Below are positions 1 through 8,052 of a stretch of DNA of 50,634 nt, in pieces (positions within the stretch are counted from its first letter, which is position 1; every line of letters starts with the position of its first letter). The position numbers and the translations under genes are program-made. Below the pieces are notes generated by a model. The model did no database searches. It saw only the letters and a program-made list of their open reading frames with translations, and was not told the origin of the DNA. The DNA comes from Solirubrobacterales bacterium (GTDB lineage Bacteria; Actinomycetota; Thermoleophilia; Solirubrobacterales; Solirubrobacteraceae): positions 1 through 50,634 of the forward strand of contig PKYB01000082.1 in NCBI GenBank assembly GCA_003133565.1. The letters are read 5' to 3'.

Positions 1-2
1 TC

Positions 3-668
<666 letters not shown>

Positions 669-724
669 CGACGCCCGGCCACCGGCGGCGGCGTGGGCGA
701 AATGACCCCGCTCCAAAAGTTGTT

Positions 725-751
725 TGAGCTACCGGCGTTTCGTGCCGATAT
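725..751 (+). promoter_or_regulatory. Candidate sigma-28 (FliA/WhiG)-like promoter of pilT
   Basis: The sequence reads TGAG, then 15 bases, then GCCGATAT. The known FliA/WhiG consensus is TAAA-N15-GCCGATAA. The -10 element matches 7 of 8 positions and spacing is exact; the -35 is weaker. Transcription would begin near 758, about 9 bases before the pilT ATG. Similar elements precede pilin 1 and pilM. This is a pattern match only, weaker than those two. Confidence 0.45.
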
Positions 752-766
752 GTCCGTTGTAAGCCC

Positions 767-1846
767 ATGGCGATCGAGTTCTCAGAAATCCTCCTCGAGG
801 TTGTGGCACGACGCGCGTCCGATCTCCATCTGACGGCGGGCGCCCCGCCGACGCTGCGCGAGCGTGGTTCGCTCAAGGCGATCTCCGGCTACCCGGCGCT
901 GACGCCCGACGACACGCGCGAGTTCATCTACTCGATCCTCTCGACCGACCAGCGGCGGCGACTGGAAACCGACCTCCAACTCGACTTCGCCTACCTCGTA
1001 CCGGGTAAGGCACGCTTCCGCGTCAACACCTTCTTCCAGCGTGGCGCACTTGCCGCCGCGTTCCGTCTCGTTCCGGCGCAGATGGTCGCGATCGACCAGC
1101 TTGGCCTGCCGGCGATCGTTCACCAGCTCACGCTCCGCCCGCGCGGACTGGTGCTCGTGACCGGCCCGACCGGCTCGGGCAAGACGACCTCGCTGGCGGC
1201 GATGATCGACGAGATCAACGCCACGCGCGCGGAGCACATCATCACGATCGAGGACCCGATCGAGTTCCTGCACACGCACAAGCGCTCGCTGGTCAACCAG
1301 CGCGAGCTCGGCTCAGACGCCAGCAGCTTCGGCTCGGCACTCCGGGCCGCTCTGCGCGAGGACCCCGATGTAATCCTCGTCGGCGAAATGCGAGACCTCG
1401 AGACGATCTCGACCGCCCTGACCGCGGCCGAGACCGGACACCTCGTCTTCGCGACGCTGCACACCCAGGACGCGGCGCAGACGATCGACCGTGTCATCGA
1501 CGTGTTCCCGCCGCAACAGCAGAACCAGGTGCGCGTGCAGCTCGCGGTCACGCTCCAGGGCATCATCAGCCAGACGCTGCTACCGACCGCCGACGGCGCC
1601 GGTCGCTGCGTGGCCTGCGAAGTGATGATCCCGACTCCGGGCGTACGTAACCTGATCCGCGAGGCCAAGGCGCATCAGATCCCCTCGGCGATTCAGACCG
1701 GCGGTGTCGTCGGCATGCAGTCGATGGACGCCTCGCTGGCGACGCTCGTTCGCGCCGGCACGATCACCAAGGAGCTCGCCCAGTCGCGCTCCTCGACGCC
1801 GGAGGAGCTCGGCCGCCTGCTCGGCGGAGTCTCACTCGTCGCATGA
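767..1846 (+). CDS. pilT: Type IV pilus twitching ATPase PilT
   Basis: PilT is the cytoplasmic hexameric ATPase that drives pilus retraction and so twitching motility. The 359-residue length is typical. The N-terminal PAS-like domain begins with the characteristic ASDLHLTAGAPPTLR segment (about 17-31). Then come Walker A GPTGSGKTT (133-141), the Asp box TIEDPIEF (about 160-167), Walker B DPDVILVGEMRD (199-210) and the His box TGHLVFATLHTQD (223-235). No tetracysteine zinc element is present, which separates it from PilB. The ATG at 767 precedes the family-typical N-terminus, although the ribosome site is weak. The stop overlaps the pilC start (ATGA), so the two are translationally coupled. 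Confidence 0.96.
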   Translation: MAIEFSEILLEVVARRASDLHLTAGAPPTLRERGSLKAISGYPALTPDDTREFIYSILSTDQRRRLETDLQLDFAYLVPGKARFRVNTFFQRGALAAAFRLVPAQMVAIDQLGLPAIVHQLTLRPRGLVLVTGPTGSGKTTSLAAMIDEINATRAEHIITIEDPIEFLHTHKRSLVNQRELGSDASSFGSALRAALREDPDVILVGEMRDLETISTALTAAETGHLVFATLHTQDAAQTIDRVIDVFPPQQQNQVRVQLAVTLQGIISQTLLPTADGAGRCVACEVMIPTPGVRNLIREAKAHQIPSAIQTGGVVGMQSMDASLATLVRAGTITKELAQSRSSTPEELGRLLGGVSLVA

Positions 1847-3066
1847 CCAGCTTCGCTTTCAAGGCGATGGATCTCGCCGGCGGCCAGATCCAGGGCACCG
1901 TCGACGCAGACAGCAAGCAGGCAGTCACCGACCAGCTCAAGGCGCGCAGCCTGATCGTCCTCGACATCGTCGAGAAACGCGCCACGATCGACTTCAACGT
2001 CAAGCTGTTCGAGCGGGTCACGCTCAGCGACCTCGCGATCTTCTCGCGCCAGCTCGCGACGATGGTCTCCTCGGGCATGAGCATCCTGCGCGCGCTGTTC
2101 GTGCTCGAAGAGCAAACGGAGAACGTCAAGCTCAAGGAGATCCTGACCTCCGTACGCAAGGACGTCGAGGCCGGTCTATCGCTGAGCGACGCGCTCGGTC
2201 GCCACCCGAAGGTCTTCGGCCCGCTCTTCACCTCGATGATTCGCGCCGGTGAGATCGGCGGCATGCTCGAGAGCTCGCTCGTGCGGATCGCCGATCAGCT
2301 CGAGAAAGAGGACGCGCTGCGCCGCCAGGTCAAGTCCGCGATGGTCTACCCGGCGGTCGTGACGTCGGTCGCCTTCCTCGTGATGATCGTCCTCGTCGTC
2401 TACATCGTGCCGGTCTTCGCCAGCGTCCTGACCTCGATGGGTACCACCTCCGCCGAGCAGAGCCTGCCGTGGATGACGCAGATCACAGTCGACTTCTCCC
2501 ATGCCGTCACCGGCTACGGCTGGGCCATCCTGATCGGGCTCGGTATCGGCGCCTACAGCTTTCGCCGCTGGAAGCGCTCCGACTTCGGCCGTCCGCAGTG
2601 GGACGCCTTCCGGCTGAAGATCCCCTTCAAGATCGGCGACATCGTGCAGAAGATCTCGATCGCCCGCTGGGCGCGCACGCTGTCGGCGCTCACCGCCGCC
2701 GGCGTGCCGCTGCTCGAGGCGCTCGACATCACCGGCAAGACCGCCGGCAACATGGTCGTCCAGGAAGCGATGGGCTCGGTCATCGCCTCGGTCAAGCGCG
2801 GCGGCAGCATCGCCGAACCGATCGCCAGCTCGAGCGTCTTCCCGATGATGGTCAGCCACATGGTCGCCGTCGGCGAGTCGACCGGCGAGCTCGACTTCAT
2901 GCTCTCGAAGATCGCCGACTTCTACGAGGAGCGCGTCGCCGCCGCCGTCAAGGCGCTGACCTCGATCCTCGAACCGGTGATGATCGTCTTCATCGGCGGC
3001 ATGGTCGGCTTCATCGTCATCGCCATGTACCTGCCGCTGTTCAAGGTCTACAACGTCGTTCAATAA
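1843..3066 (+). CDS. pilC: Type IV pilus inner-membrane platform protein PilC
   Basis: PilC (GspF family) is the membrane platform that couples the PilB/PilT motors to pilin insertion or removal. The 407 residues show the usual tandem arrangement. A first cytoplasmic helical domain (about 63-165, with FSRQLATMVSSGMSILRAL) is followed by a membrane pair (about 168-192 and 223-240). A second similar domain (about 265-365, ARTLSALTAAGVPLLEAL) leads to a final membrane helix (about 373-400, PVMIVFIGGMVGFIVIAMYLPLF). The start codon overlaps the pilT stop by four bases. A short GC hairpin follows the stop, so this may be the end of the pilB-pilT-pilC transcript. Confidence 0.96.
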   Translation: MTSFAFKAMDLAGGQIQGTVDADSKQAVTDQLKARSLIVLDIVEKRATIDFNVKLFERVTLSDLAIFSRQLATMVSSGMSILRALFVLEEQTENVKLKEILTSVRKDVEAGLSLSDALGRHPKVFGPLFTSMIRAGEIGGMLESSLVRIADQLEKEDALRRQVKSAMVYPAVVTSVAFLVMIVLVVYIVPVFASVLTSMGTTSAEQSLPWMTQITVDFSHAVTGYGWAILIGLGIGAYSFRRWKRSDFGRPQWDAFRLKIPFKIGDIVQKISIARWARTLSALTAAGVPLLEALDITGKTAGNMVVQEAMGSVIASVKRGGSIAEPIASSSVFPMMVSHMVAVGESTGELDFMLSKIADFYEERVAAAVKALTSILEPVMIVFIGGMVGFIVIAMYLPLFKVYNVVQ

Positions 3067-3078
3067 AGCGACGTCCTC

Positions 3079-3094
3079 GGCGGCTGACGCCGCC
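3079..3094 (+). terminator. Weak GC hairpin after pilC
   Basis: GGCGGC and GCCGCC flank a four-base loop 13 bases after the pilC stop. No T-tract follows, so this is a possible stability or pausing element rather than a convincing intrinsic terminator. Confidence 0.3.
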
Positions 3095-3255
3095 TGCGGG
3101 CGTCGCGGCGGCCTGGGCCGCGTGCGAACTAGCATGCGCGCATTGCCACGACTGCGATCAGCGAGGGCCGCAGCTGGACCTTTGACGGTCTAGGCGGGGC
3201 GCTCGCCGCGCCGGCCCTGGCGGCGGCGCTGGCGGCGATTGCGCTGCTGAGCGGC

Positions 3256-4722
3256 GTGAGCGGCGTCGATCTGCCGGCGGCCAGCTACCGCGTGGCGCTG
3301 TTCCACGCCGACGGCCTGACGTTGTGGGACCCGGGCTGGTACGGCGGGCACTGGACGCTCTCCTACTCGGTCCTCTTCGGGCCCTTCGCCGGCACGCTCG
3401 GCATCGACGCCACCGACCTGCTCTGCGCGGCCGTCGCGGCGTGGGCCTTCGAGCGCCTCGCAGTCGGCCATTTCGGCCGCGCCGGGCGTATCGGCGGGCT
3501 CCTCTTCGCCTGCGGAACGCTCGTGGAAGTGGCGGTTGGGCGCGTCCCGTTCCTGCTCGGCGAGGCCCTCGCACTGCTCGCCCTGCTGGCAGCGCAGCGC
3601 CGCGGCAGCGCCCCCGCCGCCCGCCTGACGCTGGCCGTCCTCCTCGCGCTGGCGGCCTCGCTCGCGAGCCCGCTCGCCGGGGCGTTTCTCGCGCTCGCGG
3701 CGTTCAGCTGGATCCTCGGCGATCTGCCACGGTGGAATTTGCGGGCGGGCGCGCTCTGCGTGGCCGCGTTGCTTCCCGTAATTGCGCTCGAGTTGGCCTT
3801 TCCCGGCCAGGGCCGCCAGCCCTTCGCGCCGGCCAACCTCGCCGGAATGCTGATCGCCCTCGCCGCCGTCCTGCTGGTGCTCACGCCCGAGCAGCGTGTG
3901 CTGCGCGCCGGCTTCACCCTCTACGGTCTGGCGCTCGTCGGCTCCTACCTCCTGCCGAGCGCGCTCGGCGGCAACGTCACGCGACTCGGCAGCGCCGTCG
4001 GACTCGGCCTCGTGGTCTGCCTGCCCGCACCGGTGCAGCGCGCGCGCCTGCTGCTCGCGGTCGCGTTCGTGCCACTCGCGCTCGCGCAATGGTCGCCCGC
4101 CGCGGGTGCGCTGGCCGGCCACAGCGACGCTTCGAGCTCGCCCGCCTATTTCCGCCCGCTGCTCACCTACCTCGAGCGCCACGATCAGCCGCTGGGGCGC
4201 ATCGAGGTCGTTCCCACGGCGACGCACTGGGAGTCCGACTATGTCGCGCTCGCGCTGCCGCTCGCGCGCGGCTGGGAGCGCCAGCTCGACACCGCGCAGA
4301 ACCCGATCTTCTATGACCGCGGGCGGCTCAACGCCGCGAGCTACCGCGCCTGGCTCGAGCGCAACGGCGTGCGCTTCGTCGCGCTCGCCGATCTGCCGCT
4401 CGACTACGCCGGCGTGCGCGAAGGCCAGCTCGTGCGGGCCGGCGTCCCGGGCCTCGTGCCGGTCTGGCACAACGCCGACTGGCGCGTCTATCAGCTGCTC
4501 GGCGCGAGCGGGATCGTCAGCGGCCCGGGACGCCTGCTCAGCGAGCACGGCGCGACGGTCGTACTCGAGGCAACCCGTCCGGGCCGCCTCCTCGTGCGCG
4601 TCCGCTTCACCACCGCCTGGCACGTGCGCAGCGGAGCCGCGTCGCTGCGCGAGGGCGCGGACGGCTGGATCGCGCTCGACGATCGCCGCGCCGGCAAGAT
4701 CGTCCTTACGATCAGCCTATGA
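3256..4722 (+). CDS. Multi-pass membrane protein of unknown function
   Basis: I do not recognise the family. The 488-residue product has roughly eight to ten hydrophobic helices in its first 300 residues. A hydrophilic C-terminal region (about 300-488), probably extracytoplasmic, follows and ends at a beta-rich tail. The segment LWDPGWYGGHWTLSYSVLFGP near residue 23 lies in the first loop, a layout seen in polytopic membrane glycosyltransferases, but no catalytic motif is evident. The start is uncertain. GTG 3256 is the first standard start in frame, yet the upstream in-frame sequence from about 3187 still encodes a hydrophobic helix. An ATG at 3134 in another frame suggests a possible frameshift (see findings). 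Its end overlaps convergently with RNase D by six bases. It lies between pilC and RNase D without obvious functional linkage. Confidence 0.75.
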   Translation: MSGVDLPAASYRVALFHADGLTLWDPGWYGGHWTLSYSVLFGPFAGTLGIDATDLLCAAVAAWAFERLAVGHFGRAGRIGGLLFACGTLVEVAVGRVPFLLGEALALLALLAAQRRGSAPAARLTLAVLLALAASLASPLAGAFLALAAFSWILGDLPRWNLRAGALCVAALLPVIALELAFPGQGRQPFAPANLAGMLIALAAVLLVLTPEQRVLRAGFTLYGLALVGSYLLPSALGGNVTRLGSAVGLGLVVCLPAPVQRARLLLAVAFVPLALAQWSPAAGALAGHSDASSSPAYFRPLLTYLERHDQPLGRIEVVPTATHWESDYVALALPLARGWERQLDTAQNPIFYDRGRLNAASYRAWLERNGVRFVALADLPLDYAGVREGQLVRAGVPGLVPVWHNADWRVYQLLGASGIVSGPGRLLSEHGATVVLEATRPGRLLVRVRFTTAWHVRSGAASLREGADGWIALDDRRAGKIVLTISL

Positions 4723-5883
4723 GCCCGATGCGGCGATCTCCAGGCGCCCGTCGCCCCCGACCCGCAGGGCGCGCTCGCCGCGCAGCATCGCCAAGAGCTC
4801 CTCGCCGACCAGCTCGCGACGCCAGCCCCGCAGGGTGCGTACGTCGGGCGGCGGCTTGCCAAGACGCACGCTGGCCACGATCGCCCCGAGGTCGGCGCGG
4901 GCGGCGACCAGCTCATAGGCGAGGCCGGAAGCGAGTGCTCGCGCGCGCACCAGCGCCTCGGCGAGTGCGATCTGCGGCGCGTCGATCGGCGAGCTCGGAT
5001 CGTGGGAGTGCTCCTCGACGGCGATCGGAGGCTGCCTCGCGCCGCTCGCGATCACGTCCAGCAGGCTGACACCGCGCCGGCGCAGGCTGCCTGGATTGAC
5101 GCCACGGATCTGCTCGAGCTGCTCAGGCGTCCGCGGCGCCCGCTTGGCGAGCTCGACGAGCGCAGCGTCATTGAGCACCGTGCTCGCCGGGCGATCCTGC
5201 TGCTCAGCCGCCTGCTCACGGTAGCTGACGAGCGCGTGAGCGATCGCCCGGGCGCTCGGGCTCAGCGAGTTGATCCGCGGCAGCCGCGCAAAGACCTGGT
5301 CGGGCTCACGCGCGTCGCTGACCCCTTCGAGCTGGCGGCACTCCTCTTCGGCCCATTCCAAGCGTCCGCTGGCCGCCAGCCTGCGCTCGAGTTCGGCGGC
5401 CATCTCGAGCAGGTGCAGCACATCCTCCCGGGCGTAGGCCAGTTGCTCGGCGTCTAGCGGCCGGCGGTCCCAGCGCGTGTAGCTCGCCGTCTTCTGGACA
5501 CGCACGCCGAGCAGTTCGCGCAACAACGTGTCATAGCCGGCCTGTGCGCTGAGACCGGCGAACCCGGCCGCGACCTGTGTATCGAAGATCGCGTTCACCT
5601 CGGTCTGAGCGCAGCGGCGCAGCAACGCGATGTCCTGGCGGCCGGCGTGGACGACGACGGTGACTGCCGGCTCGGCGAGCAAAGCTGCCAGCGGCGCAAG
5701 ATCGAGCCCCTCCTCGAGGGCGTCGAGCACCAGCACGTCGAGGCTCTGCCCGTCGCTGACAACGAGCTGGATCAGGCACAGCAACGTGCGGTAGCGCCCC
5801 TCGCCGACAAACTCGGTGTCGATCCCGAAACGCCCGACGGCGCGGGCGCGCGCGGCGAACTGCTCGAGCCGGGGTTCGCTCAC
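4717..5883 (-). CDS. rnd: Ribonuclease D (DEDDy 3'-5' exoribonuclease)
   Basis: RNase D trims tRNA and other stable RNA 3' ends. The 388-residue length matches the family. The catalytic DEDDy set is visible: D22 and E24 (GIDTEFV), D84 (HAGRQDIALL), then Y150 and D154 (YAREDVLHL). The C-terminal half carries HRDC-like helical repeats, including PRTPEQLEQIRGVNPGSLRR near residue 255. The GTG start overlaps the stop of the histidine kinase gene upstream (GTGA). It is therefore the last gene of a reverse-strand operon with the glycosyltransferase and two-component genes. Its 3' end meets the membrane protein gene on the other strand. Confidence 0.93.
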   Translation of the reverse strand: MSEPRLEQFAARARAVGRFGIDTEFVGEGRYRTLLCLIQLVVSDGQSLDVLVLDALEEGLDLAPLAALLAEPAVTVVVHAGRQDIALLRRCAQTEVNAIFDTQVAAGFAGLSAQAGYDTLLRELLGVRVQKTASYTRWDRRPLDAEQLAYAREDVLHLLEMAAELERRLAASGRLEWAEEECRQLEGVSDAREPDQVFARLPRINSLSPSARAIAHALVSYREQAAEQQDRPASTVLNDAALVELAKRAPRTPEQLEQIRGVNPGSLRRRGVSLLDVIASGARQPPIAVEEHSHDPSSPIDAPQIALAEALVRARALASGLAYELVAARADLGAIVASVRLGKPPPDVRTLRGWRRELVGEELLAMLRGERALRVGGDGRLEIAASGS

Positions 5884-7376
5884 GCGACGGGCGCCCCGCG
5901 CATCGCCGTGTTCAGATTCAGGCGGAAGGTCGCGCCGGGTGGACCGTTGACCAGCTCGAGCGTGCCGCCCATGCGCTCAGCGAGCTCCCGGCCAATCGCG
6001 AGCCCAAGGCCAAAGCCGCTTTCATCGCCGCGCGCACTGCCGCGATGAAAGCGTTGGAAGATCAGCTCGCGCTCGTCAGGTAGCACTCCCGGTCCGTCGT
6101 CTGAGACCTCGAGCGAGGATCCATCATCGCTGCCGCCAACGCGAATCGTCACCGTCGAGTGCGCCGGAGCGATCCGCAGCGCGTTGTCGAGCAGGATCCG
6201 CACGATTCGCGCCACGCCGCCCGGGTCGCCCTCGGCCCAGCGCTGAGCGCCGGGGTGGTCGATTGCGATCGTACGCTCGCGCTCGAGCGCACGCAGCTCG
6301 AACTCCGCGCTGACCGCCCGCGCGAGCTCGCCGAGCTCAACGGGCTCGCTACGCAGCTCGAGTGTGGAATCGAGGCGGCTGAGGTCGAGCAGGTCGGTGG
6401 CGAGGTTAGCCAGGCGCTGGGACTGCTGCTGGGCCAGCGCGACACGCTTGCGCGCGTCGGTTACGTCGACCGGCTCGTTCTCGAGATCATCAGCGAGCAA
6501 CTCGAGCATCCCGTCGAGCGAGGCCAGCGGCGTCCGCAACTCATGTGAGGCGGTCGCGACGAACGCCCGGCGCGCCTGCTCCTGTTGACGCAGGCGGCCA
6601 CGCATCTGAGCAAACGCACGCGCCAGCTCGCCGATCTCATCGCGCACCACGTCCTCTGGCACGACGAGGTCCGCGAGCTCGCGTTCATCAAAGCCGCCTT
6701 CATCGAAGCCGCTTGTCGCATCGCGGAGCATCTGCAGCCGGCGAACGAGGCGCGACGACAACGCAACGCCGAGCAGCAGCGCGACCGCAAGCCCGGCGGC
6801 GGCAGCTTCGAGGAACGCGACGACGACCACATCGGTCGCCTGTTTGACGTAGTCGAGTCGTGTGAAGATCTCGAGCACGAAGTGATCGTGGGCGTCGCTG
6901 TAGGGGATGGCAACGGTGAGCAGGCCGCCTTGGAAGAGATCCCGCGGCTTGCCCTTGTTCTTGAGCGCGAGGCTGCTCGCAGCGACCTGCTTTGCCGTCA
7001 GCAACGGTACGTCGGAATCGGTGTCATAGAGCGGCTTTGTCAGGCTCGCCGGCCAGACAATCACGCGCTCGGCAGCGTCGCGGCGACGCAACGAGCGGGC
7101 CTGTTCCGCAAGCGTCTTGCGCGGCGGGCGTCCGCGCACGAGCGGCAGGCTCGCGAGCCCGGGTTTTGCCAGTTCGACTGCCGACTCGGCGCGGCTGAGG
7201 GCATCCGAGTTAAGGCGCGATTTCAGCGGTGGCAGCAGGGCGAGCGCGGCCACCGTGAGCGTCACAACGCTGGTCAGCGCGAGCGCGGCGAGCAGCCGCG
7301 GGCGCAGACCGAAACTGAGGCGCTCCGTGCGTGCGCTGGACTGGCTACGCCTCGGCAAAGCGGTAGCCCGCGCCAC
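5880..7376 (-). CDS. Membrane sensor histidine kinase
   Basis: This is the sensor of a two-component system paired with the adjoining response regulator. Its 498 residues contain a membrane helix at about 28-50, an extracytoplasmic sensor region of about 130 residues (about 51-182), and a second helix at about 183-207. A HAMP linker (about 208-262) precedes the dimerisation domain with phosphoacceptor H278 in ATASHELRTPLASL. The ATPase domain shows the N box (RILLDNALRIA, about 393), G1 (SDDGPGV, about 425), F (FQRFHRG, about 440) and G2 (GFGLGLAIG, about 454). The GTG start lies inside the regulator gene by 32 bases. The sensed signal cannot be read from the sequence. Confidence 0.94.
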   Translation of the reverse strand: MARATALPRRSQSSARTERLSFGLRPRLLAALALTSVVTLTVAALALLPPLKSRLNSDALSRAESAVELAKPGLASLPLVRGRPPRKTLAEQARSLRRRDAAERVIVWPASLTKPLYDTDSDVPLLTAKQVAASSLALKNKGKPRDLFQGGLLTVAIPYSDAHDHFVLEIFTRLDYVKQATDVVVVAFLEAAAAGLAVALLLGVALSSRLVRRLQMLRDATSGFDEGGFDERELADLVVPEDVVRDEIGELARAFAQMRGRLRQQEQARRAFVATASHELRTPLASLDGMLELLADDLENEPVDVTDARKRVALAQQQSQRLANLATDLLDLSRLDSTLELRSEPVELGELARAVSAEFELRALERERTIAIDHPGAQRWAEGDPGGVARIVRILLDNALRIAPAHSTVTIRVGGSDDGSSLEVSDDGPGVLPDERELIFQRFHRGSARGDESGFGLGLAIGRELAERMGGTLELVNGPPGATFRLNLNTAMRGAPVA

Positions 7377-8052
7377 GCACGGTGACGATCAGCCGCGGAT
7401 GTTCCGGCACGAGCTCGAGCTTCTCCCGCAGGTGTCGGATGTGAACGTCGATCGCGCGCGGGTCGCGATAGGCAGAGTCGCCCCAGATCGCCCGCAGCAG
7501 CTCCTGGCGGTTGAAGAGGTGGCCCGGTTGCACCATCAGGCAAGCGAGCAGCTCGAACTCCGAGAACGTCAGTCGCACCGCCTCATCGCGGACAATCACC
7601 ACACGCTGCACGCGATCCAGCGTCACCTCACCGATGACCAGCGACTCAGCGCCAGGAGCGCGCGGCGCTGAGCGTCGCAGCACGGCGCGGATTCGACTGC
7701 GCAACTCGGCGAGGCCAAACGGCTTCGTCACGTAGTCATCGGCGCCAGCTTCGAGGCCCTGAACCGCGTCGGCTTCGCTGTCAAGCGCCGTGAGCATGAT
7801 GATCGGGACGACGTTGCGCTGCGCCCGCAGCGTGCGGCAAACGTCGTATCCGTTGGGCCCGGCGCCGAGCGCGACATCGAGCAACACAACGTCGAACGCC
7901 TCGCTCGACGCGCGCTCGATCGCCGCGGTTCCGTCGGCGACAGCGGTCACGACGTGTCCTTCGCGCGTGAACGAGCGCGTCAGCGTGTCGCGCAGCGAAG
8001 TTTCGTCGTCAACGACCAGGATCGCGAGTGTGGGTGTGACGCTGGCTTGCAC
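7345..8052 (-). CDS. OmpR-family DNA-binding response regulator
   Basis: This cytoplasmic transcription regulator is phosphorylated by the neighbouring histidine kinase. The receiver domain opens with LAILVVDDE, carries the phosphoacceptor Asp in VVLLDVALG and the conserved Lys in DDYVTKPFG. A winged-helix domain of the OmpR/PhoB type follows, with FSEFELLACLM, DVHIRHLREKLE and TVRGAGYRF. The start is ambiguous. I chose GTG 8052 because it sits just before the receiver core, although GGAG abuts it too closely. An ATG at 8124 would add 24 residues lacking family similarity. The gene overlaps the glycosyltransferase gene end by about 44 bases, so the operon order is glycosyltransferase, regulator, kinase, RNase D. 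Confidence 0.92.
   Translation of the reverse strand: MQASVTPTLAILVVDDETSLRDTLTRSFTREGHVVTAVADGTAAIERASSEAFDVVLLDVALGAGPNGYDVCRTLRAQRNVVPIIMLTALDSEADAVQGLEAGADDYVTKPFGLAELRSRIRAVLRRSAPRAPGAESLVIGEVTLDRVQRVVIVRDEAVRLTFSEFELLACLMVQPGHLFNRQELLRAIWGDSAYRDPRAIDVHIRHLREKLELVPEHPRLIVTVRGAGYRFAEA

Noticed and set aside
3190-4623. Long reverse-strand open frame opposite the membrane protein gene
   Set aside because: Composition is Arg/Glu/Gly-rich as expected for the antisense of a high-GC gene, and no family motif is seen. The forward frame encodes coherent membrane helices.
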